From Theocolax elegans (lineage: Eukaryota > Arthropoda > Insecta > Hymenoptera > Cerocephalidae), in contig CM047431.1 of NCBI GenBank assembly GCA_026168455.1, positions 23,253,365 to 23,317,364 on the forward strand: a DNA stretch of 64,000 nucleotides, given 5' to 3'. A program made the position numbers and the translations under genes. Of the stretch, positions 1 through 11,600 are shown one piece after another. Position 1 is the stretch's first letter, and every line of letters begins with the position of its first letter. Below the pieces are notes generated by a model that saw nothing but the letters and a program-made list of their open reading frames with translations, ran no database searches and was not told the DNA's origin.

Positions 1-224
1 GCGGCTATATCTCTTCGCAACGCGCGCGAATCTCCCCCTCACCTATCTAATCAGGTGCGTGCGCGAATCTTTCGCGCGCGAAGTCGATCTCGCCCGCGTA
101 GTCACAACGAAACGAGTTGAGCCAAATTTCGCCGGCCCGCGCCGATGCGAACATTACGATACTGTTCGCTCGTGTTGCTCGAATTCGTCAAACGGTAAGG
201 TAAACAATACCTCTCCGTTACATT
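1..224. other. GC-rich window edge, possible tail of an LTR
   Basis: This segment is much richer in CG dinucleotides than the DNA after it. It ends at 217-224 in CCGTTACA, the same terminal octamer that closes the solo LTR at 30,870-31,996. That makes it a possible 3' end of a related LTR whose start lies outside the window. The shared octamer is seen; the LTR identity is inferred and weak. Confidence 0.25.
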
Positions 225-571
225 ATATAAACTAAGTGTATTTACTGTAATATTACACATATGATATCACAATATCTAAAATGCCGCCGAACGAGCGTTA
301 GCGAGTATAACATTAAAGTAAAATAATAAAATACAATAACATAAAATAAAATAACATAACATAAAAACAACTTTAAATATAAATAATATATAACAAATAA
401 AATACGATAAAATTTTAATAAATACAGAAAGTACCGATTCAATGGATAAGATTTGAGCCATACAATAGATAAAACGTTGATAAAAGATAACAAAAAAAGA
501 GTTACATCAAGTCTTAGTAATTTAAAGATCTGGTAAGGAAGGGCCCGCAATTTCTTCACTAATAACACTCT

Positions 572-880
572 CATGCCAAGCCTGACGATCGAGCTCAGAA
601 AGATAAGATGACCATGCGGATTTAAATGAAGTGGATAGAAGCAGGTCATAGTCGATAAAAGGGAGATGGTTAATGAGACGAGAGGCCGTGATAATAAAGG
701 AGTTATTTAGAACTTTCAGTCGCTACCCTCAACTCCCAGGCCTGTCGATCGAGCTCAGAGATATACGATGATAAGGATGATTTAAAGGAAGCGAAAAGGA
801 GTGGGTCGAAATTGGTAAAGGGTAGATGATTAATGAGACGAGAGGCAGTGATTATGAAGGAATTGTTTAGGGCTTCGGTT
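572..880 (-). repeat. Tandem duplication of the LINE ORF2 3' end, two units of about 150 bp
   Basis: The stretch carrying the codons for SELDRQAW and SRLINHLPF occurs twice in a row, at about 572-712 and 719-880, with roughly 80 percent identity by eye. The 33.5-kb LINE has it once. The duplication therefore arose in this copy or its lineage. Confidence 0.7.
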
Positions 881-2975
881 CTATAAGGAGGGAGGTAAAA
901 AAGGGATGTAGGTGGGCGGCGTGAAGAGGATTGGAATGAGAATAAAGCATCGCATAGAATGAAGTGACAGGCAATGTGGGATGGGGATTTGTGAGAAATG
1001 ATATTATACGCATAAGTACTGATGAAGAGAGATCTCCTGAGCTCGACCGACTGCCACCCCAACTTGAGACGGTAAAGTGTTACATGCTCACGCCAGGAAA
1101 TGTTTCCCCACACAAAGTAAATGCCCGCGTTTAGTAGGCGCTGGAGTTTTAAATTTTTAGTAGCATCTAAGTCGTTAAAGATCGCATACGCATTATCTAA
1201 ATGCGGGAAAACAAGCGACTCTTCCTATTCTGACGCGAGAGCGCATGCTTAAAAAATCTTAAGAACCCCATGAACACGCTGGGACACCGACGCGACCTGA
1301 CGTGACCAATCCAGAGTAGGTGCTATTCGAACTCCTAGCGATTTGACTTCTGACTCATAGTCAAGAAAATTACTACCTATTAAGACCTTCGGGGCAGTGT
1401 CCAAGTCAAATCGCAAACTGAAGGCCTGACTGCACAAGATCATCACCTTTGTCTTTTTAACGTTCAATTGCAATCCATTCGACCTCGCCCAGTTATAAAA
1501 CGGATTGGCGCTTTCTGAAATTTGCTGAACTCTCGGAACGAGCTCAACAGAGTAGAATGAGTGGTATATGCGGGTGTTATCCACAAAAATCATGTGATTA
1601 GAGTAGTATAAGAATCGCGGTAGTTTGTTAATAACAATCAAAAATAGTAGCGGGCTCAAGACACTGACTTGCGGAACCCCCCTAGATGTTCCAAACAGGC
1701 CAAGCTAGCTCCTGCACCGCCTGCGAGCGTCCTACCAGGTGATCACAGTGTCAGAACAGTCCAGTGATTGTAATTTAAAGAGTAAAGTATCGTGTGGTAC
1801 TGAATCGATCGCTTTAGAAAAATCGAACAGGATGAGAACGGTCATCATACACTTATCCATGGCTCTTCTAATGTCATCCAAAACACCAATTAGAGCTGTC
1901 TGAGTACTATGCCCCCGGCGGAAGCCCGCTTGTCTCTCAATGATTAAACTACATCTGTTCAGATACTCGGTGAGTTGTTCATAGACAAATTTTTCAAGAA
2001 TTTTAGAAATTTCGCAAAGCTTAGCAATGGGCCTGGTATTAGACGGCGAGACAACCCTGCCTGTCTCAGCTAGAGGAAAGAGAAGGGACTTTGTCCAGGG
2101 TTCTGGGAAGGATACAGTTGTGAGAGATAAGTTAAAGATTTCAGCTAGGTGGGGCGCCACTAAGGGAGCTAGAAGCTTCAACATTGGAACGGATATTCCA
2201 TCATGACCCGTAGCTTTAGAAGTAGCCCTGTAGATAGTTGATAAGACGTTATGAGGGGTAATAGAGGTAAAGTAGAAAGAAGATAGTCGATAGAAAGAAG
2301 GTAAAGTATCAGAGGATGAAATGAGTATTGGAGGTGAGTGAAGGTAAAATGAGTAGCTGAGTAAGAAATTGATGCGTAATGATTATTGAGCTGATCAAGT
2401 GAGAAGATGTTGAGAGGCGATGGAGTAGGTTAAGTAACAAGACCCATGTTTCTGAGCTCCTTCCACAAATTTGAAGAATTAGATGCGGATCTGATTCTAT
2501 TATTGTAGCGCATAAATTTACTGGAGTCAATAGAGTTACTAACTAAATTACGAAGTTCTTATAAGCTAGATATTCTGAGCTCATGCCAGAGGCCAAGTAC
2601 CTTCTATATGCTATGTTGCGAGCCTTAATGTTGCGTTTTATGGGCGGGGTGATCCATGATTTATTAAAGCCCTTAATGGTATTGAGTTTTGCAGGAGCGA
2701 GTGAATCGAAGGTATGTAACATGGATGAAACGAGGTCGGGAAGGAGGTTGTTGGAAAGGAAAGGGAACGACGGAGAGGGAAACATCGAAGTTGAAAGTGA
2801 ATGTTAACGGCCAGGCGAAGTTGTTTGAAATGTTTATGTCGAAGTGAGAGACGACGTGGCAGTGGTGTGAGAGTGAGATGAATCACGATCAAATATATCG
2901 AAGAAAAGCGTAGCAGCAGTCTGAGGATCGACCTGTGCAAGGTTGCGCGACCAAATCCTCTTAACAACCGGCGGT
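572..2975 (-). pseudogene. LINE ORF2 relic (reverse transcriptase and C-terminus)
   Basis: This relic once encoded the polymerase of a CR1-like LINE. Recognisable parts are the FDFSKA..SVPHD palm motif (1,732-2,184), SPLLFLIVINKLP followed by a damaged FVDN box in place of the usual FADD (1,249-1,659), and a C-terminal block with ITASRLINHLPF (703-1,113). The frame changes between blocks and the catalytic box has lost its second Asp, so it cannot be active. The linker at 2,543-2,785 contains LHTFDSLAPAKLNTIK, nearly the same as in the 33.5-kb copy. No intact start exists. Confidence 0.85.
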
Positions 2976-3033
2976 GGTTTCTTGTGTTGCTGCGGAAGTT
3001 GTATTCGGTATGAAAGGGTTATTCGATAAATTT

Positions 3034-3435
3034 TCATTTGTCGGGATCGTTGGAGTAAGCGTGATAATTAGGTAATACGACGTTGAGTTTATTTCCAATA
3101 GTGATACCGTTGTGCTCGGCGAAGTGTATAAGATTTCTGGAATAATTGGTTCCCATAAAAATCTTTGCTGCATTTGCTGCTGTTGATTGTACTTGCGGAC
3201 GGTATGCTAGATGTAGCAATCTCTCATTTATTGGATCCTGGTACCGTCCTTGAGACTGTTCGGTTTTCAGTTCCACATATAGCATCCGACCAGATGTAAT
3301 ATTTCTTGCTCTTGCTGCTCGAGAAGGGGGAGGGAAATTTGTAATCTCGGATTGTGTAAGGGAGAGATCCAGGAGAGATTCTTCTTCTATTAGACTAAAC
3401 TCGTCCAAGTGCCGTCCATGTACTTCTGGTTATTC
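3034..3435 (-). pseudogene. Unidentified open segment, about 130 codons
   Basis: The minus strand stays open for about 130 codons from a TAA near 3,436 to a stop at 3,034, with no ATG at the upstream end. The product is hydrophilic, with an acidic start (DEFSLIEEESLLDL) and a later stretch reading AANAAKIFMGTNYSRNLI. Composition and length look protein-like, but I recognise no family. It lies just 5' of the LINE relic and shows no match to the intact LINE ORFs, so it may belong to another decayed element or be a host exon. No function is assigned. Confidence 0.35.
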
Positions 3436-3736
3436 TTCTGCTGCTGAGGGGCCGTAATTTCTAATTAATACAAATCGCGCTATGCAATCCCGAATTGTGC
3501 ATCGTCGATGTTCAATTCTAATTGATTACAATAAATTGTGATTTTCCCATCGGCGGTATTATTTATGATGCGCCTAATTATTGCTGCACCTTGTGATACA
3601 TTATCAATATTTATTTTACTACCTAATTTGTAGTGGGCCACTATATTTAATATTACTCTAATTATTCTATTAATAATTAAGAAGGAGGGTGGTATAAGTT
3701 TGATAATAAATCTGCGGCTCGATACTTAACGCAATT
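3436..3736. other. AT-rich stretch with nothing recognised
   Basis: No supported gene or repeat was seen between the unidentified ORF and the gypsy target site. The end (3,737-3,740, ATGC) is the left copy of the target duplication. Confidence 0.6.
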
Positions 3737-3740
3737 ATGC

Positions 3741-5199
3741 TGTGATGTAGCAACATCACTGGGCGTCGGCTGGAGAGTCGTTGCTGGTGTATACGCGCAC
3801 CTCCGGACGCGCATCACTCCGCGGTAGTACCCGGGTACTACTCCCGCCGGTGGGGATCGCGCACACCCGGGGAAACGGTCGCGAGGCACGTTGTTTACGT
3901 GCCGGCCCGCGCTCAGTTGTCGCCATCTTGAATCGATCTAGATTCAAGCGCGCGCACACTGAACACGCGGTCCGCGCTCGTATCGATACGGGGATCGCGC
4001 GCATATAGTATAGGGAATTTGGAACGCGGATAGTGGGGGAACATGTGTATAAGAGTACGGAGATAAATGTATATTTGAATTTAGCGCTGTTAACTAGAGA
4101 ATAATTTAGTGATCTATTGAACCAATCAATAGATGACTTTATTAGAGAATCAGACTTCCGTATGGGTAAATATAACAGCATATTACGTTATATGACTGTA
4201 GTTACCTTAAATACGGAAAGTCGAAATACTAGTTGGGACAATGATAACTTATGCAAATTAGTTGTCATTTTTATTTATAGTGGGGTAAATACGGGTAGCT
4301 TTATTACACCTGTGACGGATACGGAAGGGTTGGAGAATTATAATATTGCCGTATCCCTCGCAGGTAACGAGAGAGAGAACAGATAGGGATATTAGGAGAT
4401 TGAGGGAGATGGAAAATCGGGGAAGAAGTTTGGCGTGACTCGGAAAAACGGATCATCGCCATTCTGATTCTACCCACCGAAAAGTACAGTATTGACTCAG
4501 TTTTCTGATCCTATCGATCTTCTAATCTTATCGATCGCACAAAGAGTGTTGTTTTCTGTAGTTTTGATTTCGGAGATTTATCTTGGTTATTTTATTATAA
4601 AGGAGGATTTATTTTTGGTATAAGAAGGATTAAGAAGTATACGCAGATTTATCACTTTCATAAGGAGGAATAATTACTCACAATTTATACAGATATAGAT
4701 ATATATAAATTTCCAAACGGAATAGCATCCAAGGAGTATATTTAGATATTATTTATATTATATTAATTATCTTATTGATTTCGTTTCATCGAATTGGTGA
4801 GTTATTTTAATTATTAAAATAATAATTGATTTATTTAGTGGGGACAAGAAGGATAAATTCAGTGCGCGTTTTTTCTTATTAAAGTAAATTATTTATTTTA
4901 CTTATTTAAAAATTAACGTTCTCTCTCTCGTGGTTAGTGGTGCCACGGGATCTATTATTAGATCCCGTAATATAATTAGTTATATCTAAATTTTGTTAAG
5001 GGTGTTAATATTCGTTACGCGGTTTAATAGTTATCCGGAACTATTATTTTATTCAACGGAACTTCCTCTGGGTGAGTCCACCGGGTAATCAGGACTAATA
5101 AACTAATAATTGTTTTTCTTTTCGATGATGTTGGGAATCCGGATATAATTTTATTTACATAATATTTTTTGTGTTATTTAAATTAAAACCAGCATCACA
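3741..5199 (+). repeat. 5' LTR of the gypsy element
   Basis: It begins TGTGATG and ends CATCACA, a perfect 7-bp terminal inversion, and has the same length as the 3' LTR. It holds two perfect inverted repeats, an 18-bp palindrome GTAGTACCCGGGTACTAC (3,824-3,841) and TTGAATC/GATTCAA (3,928-3,947), either of which could be a control site. An 89-codon ORF (4,117-4,386) lies inside. The U3/R/U5 limits cannot be set from sequence alone. Confidence 0.95.
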
Positions 5200-5214
5200 T
5201 TTGGCGCCCAACGT
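5200..5214 (+). promoter_or_regulatory. Primer-binding site, tRNA-Lys type
   Basis: TGGCGCCCAACGTG (5,201-5,214) begins one base after the LTR. It matches the known complement of the tRNA-Lys 3' end used by many retroelements, and would prime minus-strand DNA synthesis. Confidence 0.85.
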
Positions 5215-6308
5215 GTGTTTTTATTGTACATTAAGTGATTAAATTGTTTTCGGTTTGTTAGCAAATTTAACGGGTTTTTTTTGTACATCGGCGGAAGTTG
5301 AATTAACGAATATTTTAGGGAGTGTTTTAAAAATTTCTCAGTGGGGTAGAGAGAGAGAAATTTTGGGCGTCGGTTACGCCATTTTGGAAAATTGAAAATT
5401 CGTTTGCTGCCATTTTAACGTTTAACTGGCCGCGTTGAAATTTAATTATTACCATTTCTAGTGGGAGATAAACTGATATATTATTTTATTTTTATTATTA
5501 TTGCAATAATTATTGTCGTTGCTGTCTGTTGCTATCACCTATTTTGCAAGCGCTTTTTGTGGGCTGCTGCTATTTTAAAGGTGATTTGTTGGTTGTCGAA
5601 TCAAAGTTAATAAAACTTTTATTTGACAATTTAACAATTTTTGCGGTAGACAGTGACATTGCCTCGTGCCAAATAAAAAAATAGTTGGGAGATAATTATT
5701 TATTTTATTTATTGTATTATGTTCTAATATTTGGGACGTATATAAATTATTATTCATGGTAATTTTGAATATATGTATTGGAATTGACCATTTGTAAAAG
5801 CAATCAGGAGTTGGACGTGAGGACACCACAAGGAGATAAATTTCTTTTTTGTTTTACCAGCCATTTAATAAGGATTTATTTATTTATTTATTGTTTTTTT
5901 TTCTCTCCATTTTTTAGGAAGATATACAAAACGGTAATCTCCAGAATAATAATTATAATTTATATTTTTATAATTTATATTTATTTTTATTTGCCAATAT
6001 TTATTTCTATTTATATAGCGGATGTGCATTTTTTTTTCTCTTTTTTCTGTTTCTTTTTGTTCGTGATTTACAGTGGGGTTTAGGAAAATTTATTTATTTG
6101 GCGCGAGGCTTTATCTGGTCAGATCGGACCCGTGCACCGAAGAGTTCCCGTTTAATTCAGTTTACGAAGGAATTAAGATCGCTGGGTTTGATTAAAGCTT
6201 AATATTAAAGTCATTTTTATTTTTTTTTTGTTCGTGTTTTTAAGTTATTCTCTCGGTTGTTTGTAGTATTTTGGCGTTGTTGCTTTTGTCGTATCGGAAT
6301 TTAGTAAA
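5215..6308 (+). other. Untranslated leader of the gypsy element
   Basis: About 1.1 kb separates the primer site from the gag ATG. It is AT-rich with long T runs (5,880-6,060) and has no supported coding region. It would be expected to contain the packaging signal, but none can be pointed to. Confidence 0.6.
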
Positions 6309-8684
6309 ATGGGTAGTCACAAGGAACGAATGGAAAATATCCTTAAACAGTCTACAGGGGCGAGGGAATTATCTAGAAAGATTTCAAAAATAGACCCTAA
6401 ATTAATTAAGGAGTTATTGGAAAAACAAGGGTTAAGTACAGTAGGGTCATTCGGGACATTGAAAGATAGGTTATTAAGGGCGGACTGTAGGAAAATAGAT
6501 GTTAACTTAAACGTACCGTGGTATACGGATGACGAAGGGGAGGGGGAAATACCGACAAGGGCAGATGAAACAGAAGTAGAACAACCCATTAATGAGATTA
6601 GTAAGGAAAATAGTGACAAAGGGGAATGTAATAGAAAAGGGAAACAAATAAAGGAGAGTGAAGACAAAATAATGGAAAGTGTTAGTCAGGAGGTAGTGGA
6701 AGTAGGGAAAGAAACTCAGATTAGTGAAAAGAATCAGGAGAAAACGGGTGCGCGTAAGAAATCGAATGGGAAATCAAAGGAAACGGTAACTACGGATAGA
6801 AGCGAAGTAGTAGGGAGTAACATAGATGTAGGGAGTTTGAGGATATTAGTAACCGACATTATTAGGGAGGTTATGGGTAATCAGTTAGAAAGCGCGTTAA
6901 TAAAAATAGTAGATGCAAGGTTGCAAAACTTGCAAGCTAGTAAACAGGTAGAAGAGTTAGGTCAACCAGAAAGGGTTGAAACCGAGGGAGATATTAATAA
7001 TAGTAGAGATTTAGTGGAATATAGTGAATTAAAGAATTCATTAGTAGAAGAATCAAAGCGTAAAGCGACAAATGGTAGTGCGGACGAATTAGGATCGAGA
7101 AAAAGAGAATCTACTCCCAAGCGATGTAATAACTTAGGGCCAAAGAAGTTAGGTTTCTCAAAGGGCGAGTTTTTATACAATAAGGGGAAAAGAATTTATT
7201 ACGTTGAGGAAACCGACACAGGTAGTAGTTCAGAAGAAGAAATATGCAAAAGTAGGAGAGTCCATAAAGAAAAAAAGATAATCCGTAGACAGGTAGATCA
7301 GAATCAGGACAGGGAGTTAGTTGGGACAGATATGAGCGGAAATAGTGATAATGAGGGAGTCTGGGAAACTCCGAGGTCTAATAAGACCAGCCAACGTCAG
7401 AGAGGGGTGAATCAGTTGCGCAGTATGCAGTGTGTTAAAATGCTGCAAAACTGGAAAATACACTTTTCTGGCGAAGGTAAGGAGGGTCCGGAGGAGTACT
7501 TGGCTCAACTTCAAGATTGCTATGAAGGAACAGCGTATTCTGATACAGAGTTCCTAAGCGCGATTCCTTGTACGCTATCGAAAACCGCGGTTAGGTGGTT
7601 TCGATCAGTAAAGGAAAAGATTAAGACGCTTAAAGAGTTTAAACGCGCATTCAGACATAGATTCATGGGGATATTAGATAGAGAGGATATCATGGAAGAA
7701 TTGCGTAGAAGGACTCAGGCAAAGGGAGAGGATATAGCTAGTTATTTATCGTGTATTAGACTTATAGTAGGGCATTTTAAGAAACCTCCGTCGGAATGTC
7801 AGCTGGTTCCATTGATATTTCGTAATCTGTTGCCGGAGTATCGTAAGGCAATGGAAAACGAATATCTCGATAGTTTGGACGATATTGAGAAGTGGGGGAG
7901 AAAATACGAACGGAAGAAAGAATTAGACAACCGTTACGTTCCTCCGCCACCTAAGGAAAGGACTTGGATTCCAGAAGCCGCATACCAAGGGCCGAGAGTA
8001 AAGGGTAAGGTGGCTAAGGTGGAAGAAAATGAACAGGGTGTAGTTGGGTCGAAAGACAAGCTGAAGCCGACGAAGGTAGATAAGGGGTCGAGTAAAAGCG
8101 CGGTTAAGGCTAAAGTGCAGGTGGATTCGCAGGAGCAGCCAATCACAGCTGCAATGGTTGTGGCCAAGCAGGCGCCACAACAAAATGCGAGACCACCGGT
8201 ACAGCAGCAGACTGGTTGGTCAAGACCACCAGCTGATGGCCAACGGGTGAATTATAATGATCGGAATTTTAATCGTAGGGAATTTCCGTCGAATAGGTGG
8301 CAGAATCAACCCGATAGTAGGGATTTTCAGTCGAATAGGTGACAGAATAGACCAGATAATAGGGAATTTAGGGAGTCGAATAGATTTGTTAGTAATGGAA
8401 ATAGGGACGAGAATAGAGCTTTTCACGGTCCGTGTTTCGAGTGTCAGAAGGTAGGGCATAGGAGTTCCGAGTGTCCCAATAGGAGGTGCTATTTTTGTAA
8501 AAAACCGGGACATAACATACGAAACTGCTCCCTTCGCAAAACTGAGGGGTTAGCATGTCAAGTGTGTAAAACAGTTGGGACGACATTCGACGATTGTCCG
8601 AATTGTACACAGTTTAGGGGGATGTTGGGAAACGGCAAATCGGGAGTTCAGAAAGGTCCCCTGACTCTCGAATCACGGCAGTAG
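6309..8684 (+). pseudogene. gag: gag of the gypsy element, interrupted by an in-frame TGA
   Basis: Gag would form the particle shell and bind RNA. The ATG at 6,309 opens 677 codons to a TGA at 8,340-8,342; the same frame then continues to a TAG at 8,682-8,684, about 791 codons in all. Residues about 34-60 (IKELLEKQGLSTVGSFGTLK) look like a SAP-type helix-extended-helix motif, unusual for a Gag. A long charged region follows. The capsid-like part, from about residue 380 (MLQNWKIHFSGEGKEGPEEY), fits the Retrotrans_gag fold. After the TGA come two CX2CX4HX4C zinc knuckles (8,433-8,474 and about 8,484-8,525) and a third, imperfect one lacking the His. The stop therefore removes the nucleocapsid and the frameshift site from the product. 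The 3' end overlaps pol. Confidence 0.9.
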
Positions 8685-11600
8685 GGACCGATAGGGCGTT
8701 ACCAAGTTACTGTTTCCCAGAGGTAAATTTAGAAGTAAGGGCGGGGGAGAATATTGATAGGATCAATATAGAGGGTGTGTCTCCCAAAGTAAAAGTAGGG
8801 AAGTTAGATAGGTCTAAGGGTGCGATTCCAAGATCTAAGGGTAATTTACGGTCGATCAGTAGGGACGATCCAGAAAATGATTCAGGAGTTAGAATAATTG
8901 AGGATAGGTTATTAAAGGGAGCAGAGCGAATAGATATTGAATTATTAGCCAAAAAGGGGAAAGTTGATCGTGGCGGGACTCAAGTTAGCGAAGGAAGGTC
9001 ACAGGATAATCAAGAGATTAAGGGTTACGATAGACTAAATCTGATTAACAAGGGTGTAGAGTTGCTTTTGGGGAATAATGAGGAAAAAGAAAAGGAAAAG
9101 AGTCCAAAGACCTTCCTTGGCAACAAGGAGACACCAGATCGACCAACTGAACCGAAACAAGGTGTATCAGTATCTAATATAGAAAATAGGCATTATTTAA
9201 AAGTTGTTTTAGGAGGACAGGAATATAGGGCGTTAATTGATTCTGGTTCCACATTGTCTTTAGTAGGGTCAAGGATAGCGGAACAGTTTAAGGATAGATT
9301 AAAGTCCTCTGATGTTGTTATTAAAAATGTCAATGGTGGATTAGTGAGGGCGTTAGGGACGTTAGAAATCAATTTAGAGATTGACGGACATGTAGGGAAA
9401 ATTAATTGCAGGGCATTGAAAGACTTGGAATCGGATATGATATTAGGGATGGATTTCGGCAAACTTTTTAATTTTGATGATAGGTTAGGACAGGATCAGT
9501 GGCGTGTTAGGGAAGGTCCTTGGAGGTCGTATAGTAGTGAGAAAGGGACAAACCATCCTATAATATTCGGGGAATGCGCTGGCATCTCTGAATTACGGGA
9601 TGAGGAAAGGGACAAAGTGCAAAAATTGGTGCACAATTTGCTTCCAGACATAAACGCCGATCGGTTAGGAATGACAGACCTTACTGAACATTCAATTGAT
9701 GTTCAGGGAGCTCCTCCAATCAAACATCGAACACGGCGCATCTCGCCCAAGATGTTGGAGGCAGCTCATGAGGAGGTTAGGAAGATGTTACAGTTGGGAG
9801 TTATAGAAAGATCGGCAAGTGACTGGAGCAGTGCACCAGTTTTGGTACGGAAGTCCGACGGATCAATTAGATTTTGTGTGGACTATAGGGACTTGAACTC
9901 GGTCACAAAACGGGATGCGTATCCTTTGCCACAAATGGATTCGATTCTGGATAAAATTCGCAAGGCCAGGTATATTAGCAAAATCGACTTGAAGCAGGCG
10001 TACTTTCAGGTTAAGATGGCGCCTGCTAGTCGAAAATATACGGCTTTTGCGGTGCCAGGATCGGGTCTATGGCAATTTAAAAGGATGCCATTCGGTTTGA
10101 CGAATGCGCCCATGACCTTCCAGCGGTTGATCGATGCGATATTCGGTCCGGAATTCGAACCTTTCATTTTCGGATATCTGGACGATATAATCATCGTCAC
10201 CGAGTCGTTCGAGGAACACTTGAAATATCTGGATTTGGTATTGAGGAAATTATTAGATGCAGGGTTAACGGTGAATAGGGACAAATGCGAATTTTGTTGT
10301 AGTAGGGTGACTTATTTAGGATTTATTTTAGATAGGGACGGACTTAGAACAAATCCAGATAAAGTGTCTCCAGTGGTTAATTATCCAGTACCCGGGACAA
10401 TCAAAGAATTAAGAAGATTCTTTGGTATGATCGCCTGGTACTCGCGTTTTATTGAGAATGAGGCCGAATTAAAAATACCATTAGTAAGGTTGTTGCATAA
10501 GGGACAAGAATGGATATGGGGGGAGGAGCAGCAGGAAGCTTTCGATACATTAAAGAGAGCTTTGACTGTTGCACCCGTTCTTGCTCGCCCTGATTTCAGC
10601 AAACCGTTCAAAGTGCAGTGTGATGCAAGTAATTATGCACTGGGAGCGGTGCTGACTCAGTAACAGGAAGACGGGGAGCACCCCATAGTCTACATTAGTA
10701 GGGTTTTGTCGGCAGCGGAAAGGAATTATTCCACAACGGAAAAGGAATGTTTGGCGTTAATTTGGGCTATAAAGAAGTTGAGGCCATATTTAGAGGGATA
10801 TCCATTTACCGCAATCACGGATCATAGTGCGTTGAAATGGTTGCGGAACCTTAAGGAGCCTACTGGTCGTCTCGCTCGGTGGGCTATAGAGATGCAACAA
10901 TGGGACTTTGAGATAGTCCATAGAAAAGGATCTCTCAATCAAGTCCCAGACGCACTCTCTAGGATGTATCCAGGTGAGGTCGATACAGTGGCTGCTTTTC
11001 AGGAGATTAGGGACACTTGGTATTTAAATATGCTCAAGAACGTCGAGCAATTTTCTAACCGTTACCAGCAATGGAGAGTAGAAAACGGCCTATTATATAG
11101 ATATCGTAACGATCCATTGTTGGACCCGGTCACAAATAGGGACGAAGATTGGAGATTAGTGGTCCCAGAGGAACAGCGAGAGCGAGTAATAAGGGATGCG
11201 CATTGCGAAACCTCGGCGGGTCACTTAGGGGTAGAAAAGACGTATGACAGGGTTATTAGGGACTATTATTGGAGAGGAGTATGGTACGATGTCAATAGAT
11301 TCGTAGTAGGGTGTGATGTTTGTCAGAGATATAAAGTATCCCAGTTAGGACCACAAGGATTGCTTAGTAGTAGGGTGATTGAGAGACCTTGGGTAGTGGT
11401 GGCAGCGGATATGATGGAGTTTCCACCTAGTAAGAGTCAGTGTAAATACTTGTTAGTTTTCCAAGATTTATTTACTCGGTGGATAGAGTTGAAACCGTTA
11501 AGAACCGCGGATGGTAAATCAGTAGCAAAAGCATTTGAGGAATTGATCTTATTTAGGTGGGAGACTCCTGACTATTTGCTTACTGACAATGGTAAGGAAT

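Larger units (their letters stand above)
305..2975 (-). mobile_element. Degenerate 5'-truncated CR1-like LINE (copy 0)
   Basis: Broken minus-strand fragments match, in order, the LINE at 33.2-38.1 kb: the post-endonuclease linker (about 2,543-2,975), the reverse transcriptase (1,249-2,184) and the C-terminal region (about 500-1,113). Nothing matching the endonuclease or ORF1 is seen upstream of about 2,975, so the copy looks 5' truncated, as is usual for target-primed LINE insertions. Unlike the other LINE copies here, its 3' end does not run into a (TC)n tract; it fades into an A/T-rich stretch near 300-450. Confidence 0.85.

Noticed and set aside
3756..4181. 141-codon minus-strand ORF in the LTR (and its copy at 12,540-12,965)
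   Set aside because: It is antisense to the LTR, has no recognisable motif, and is duplicated only because the LTR is.
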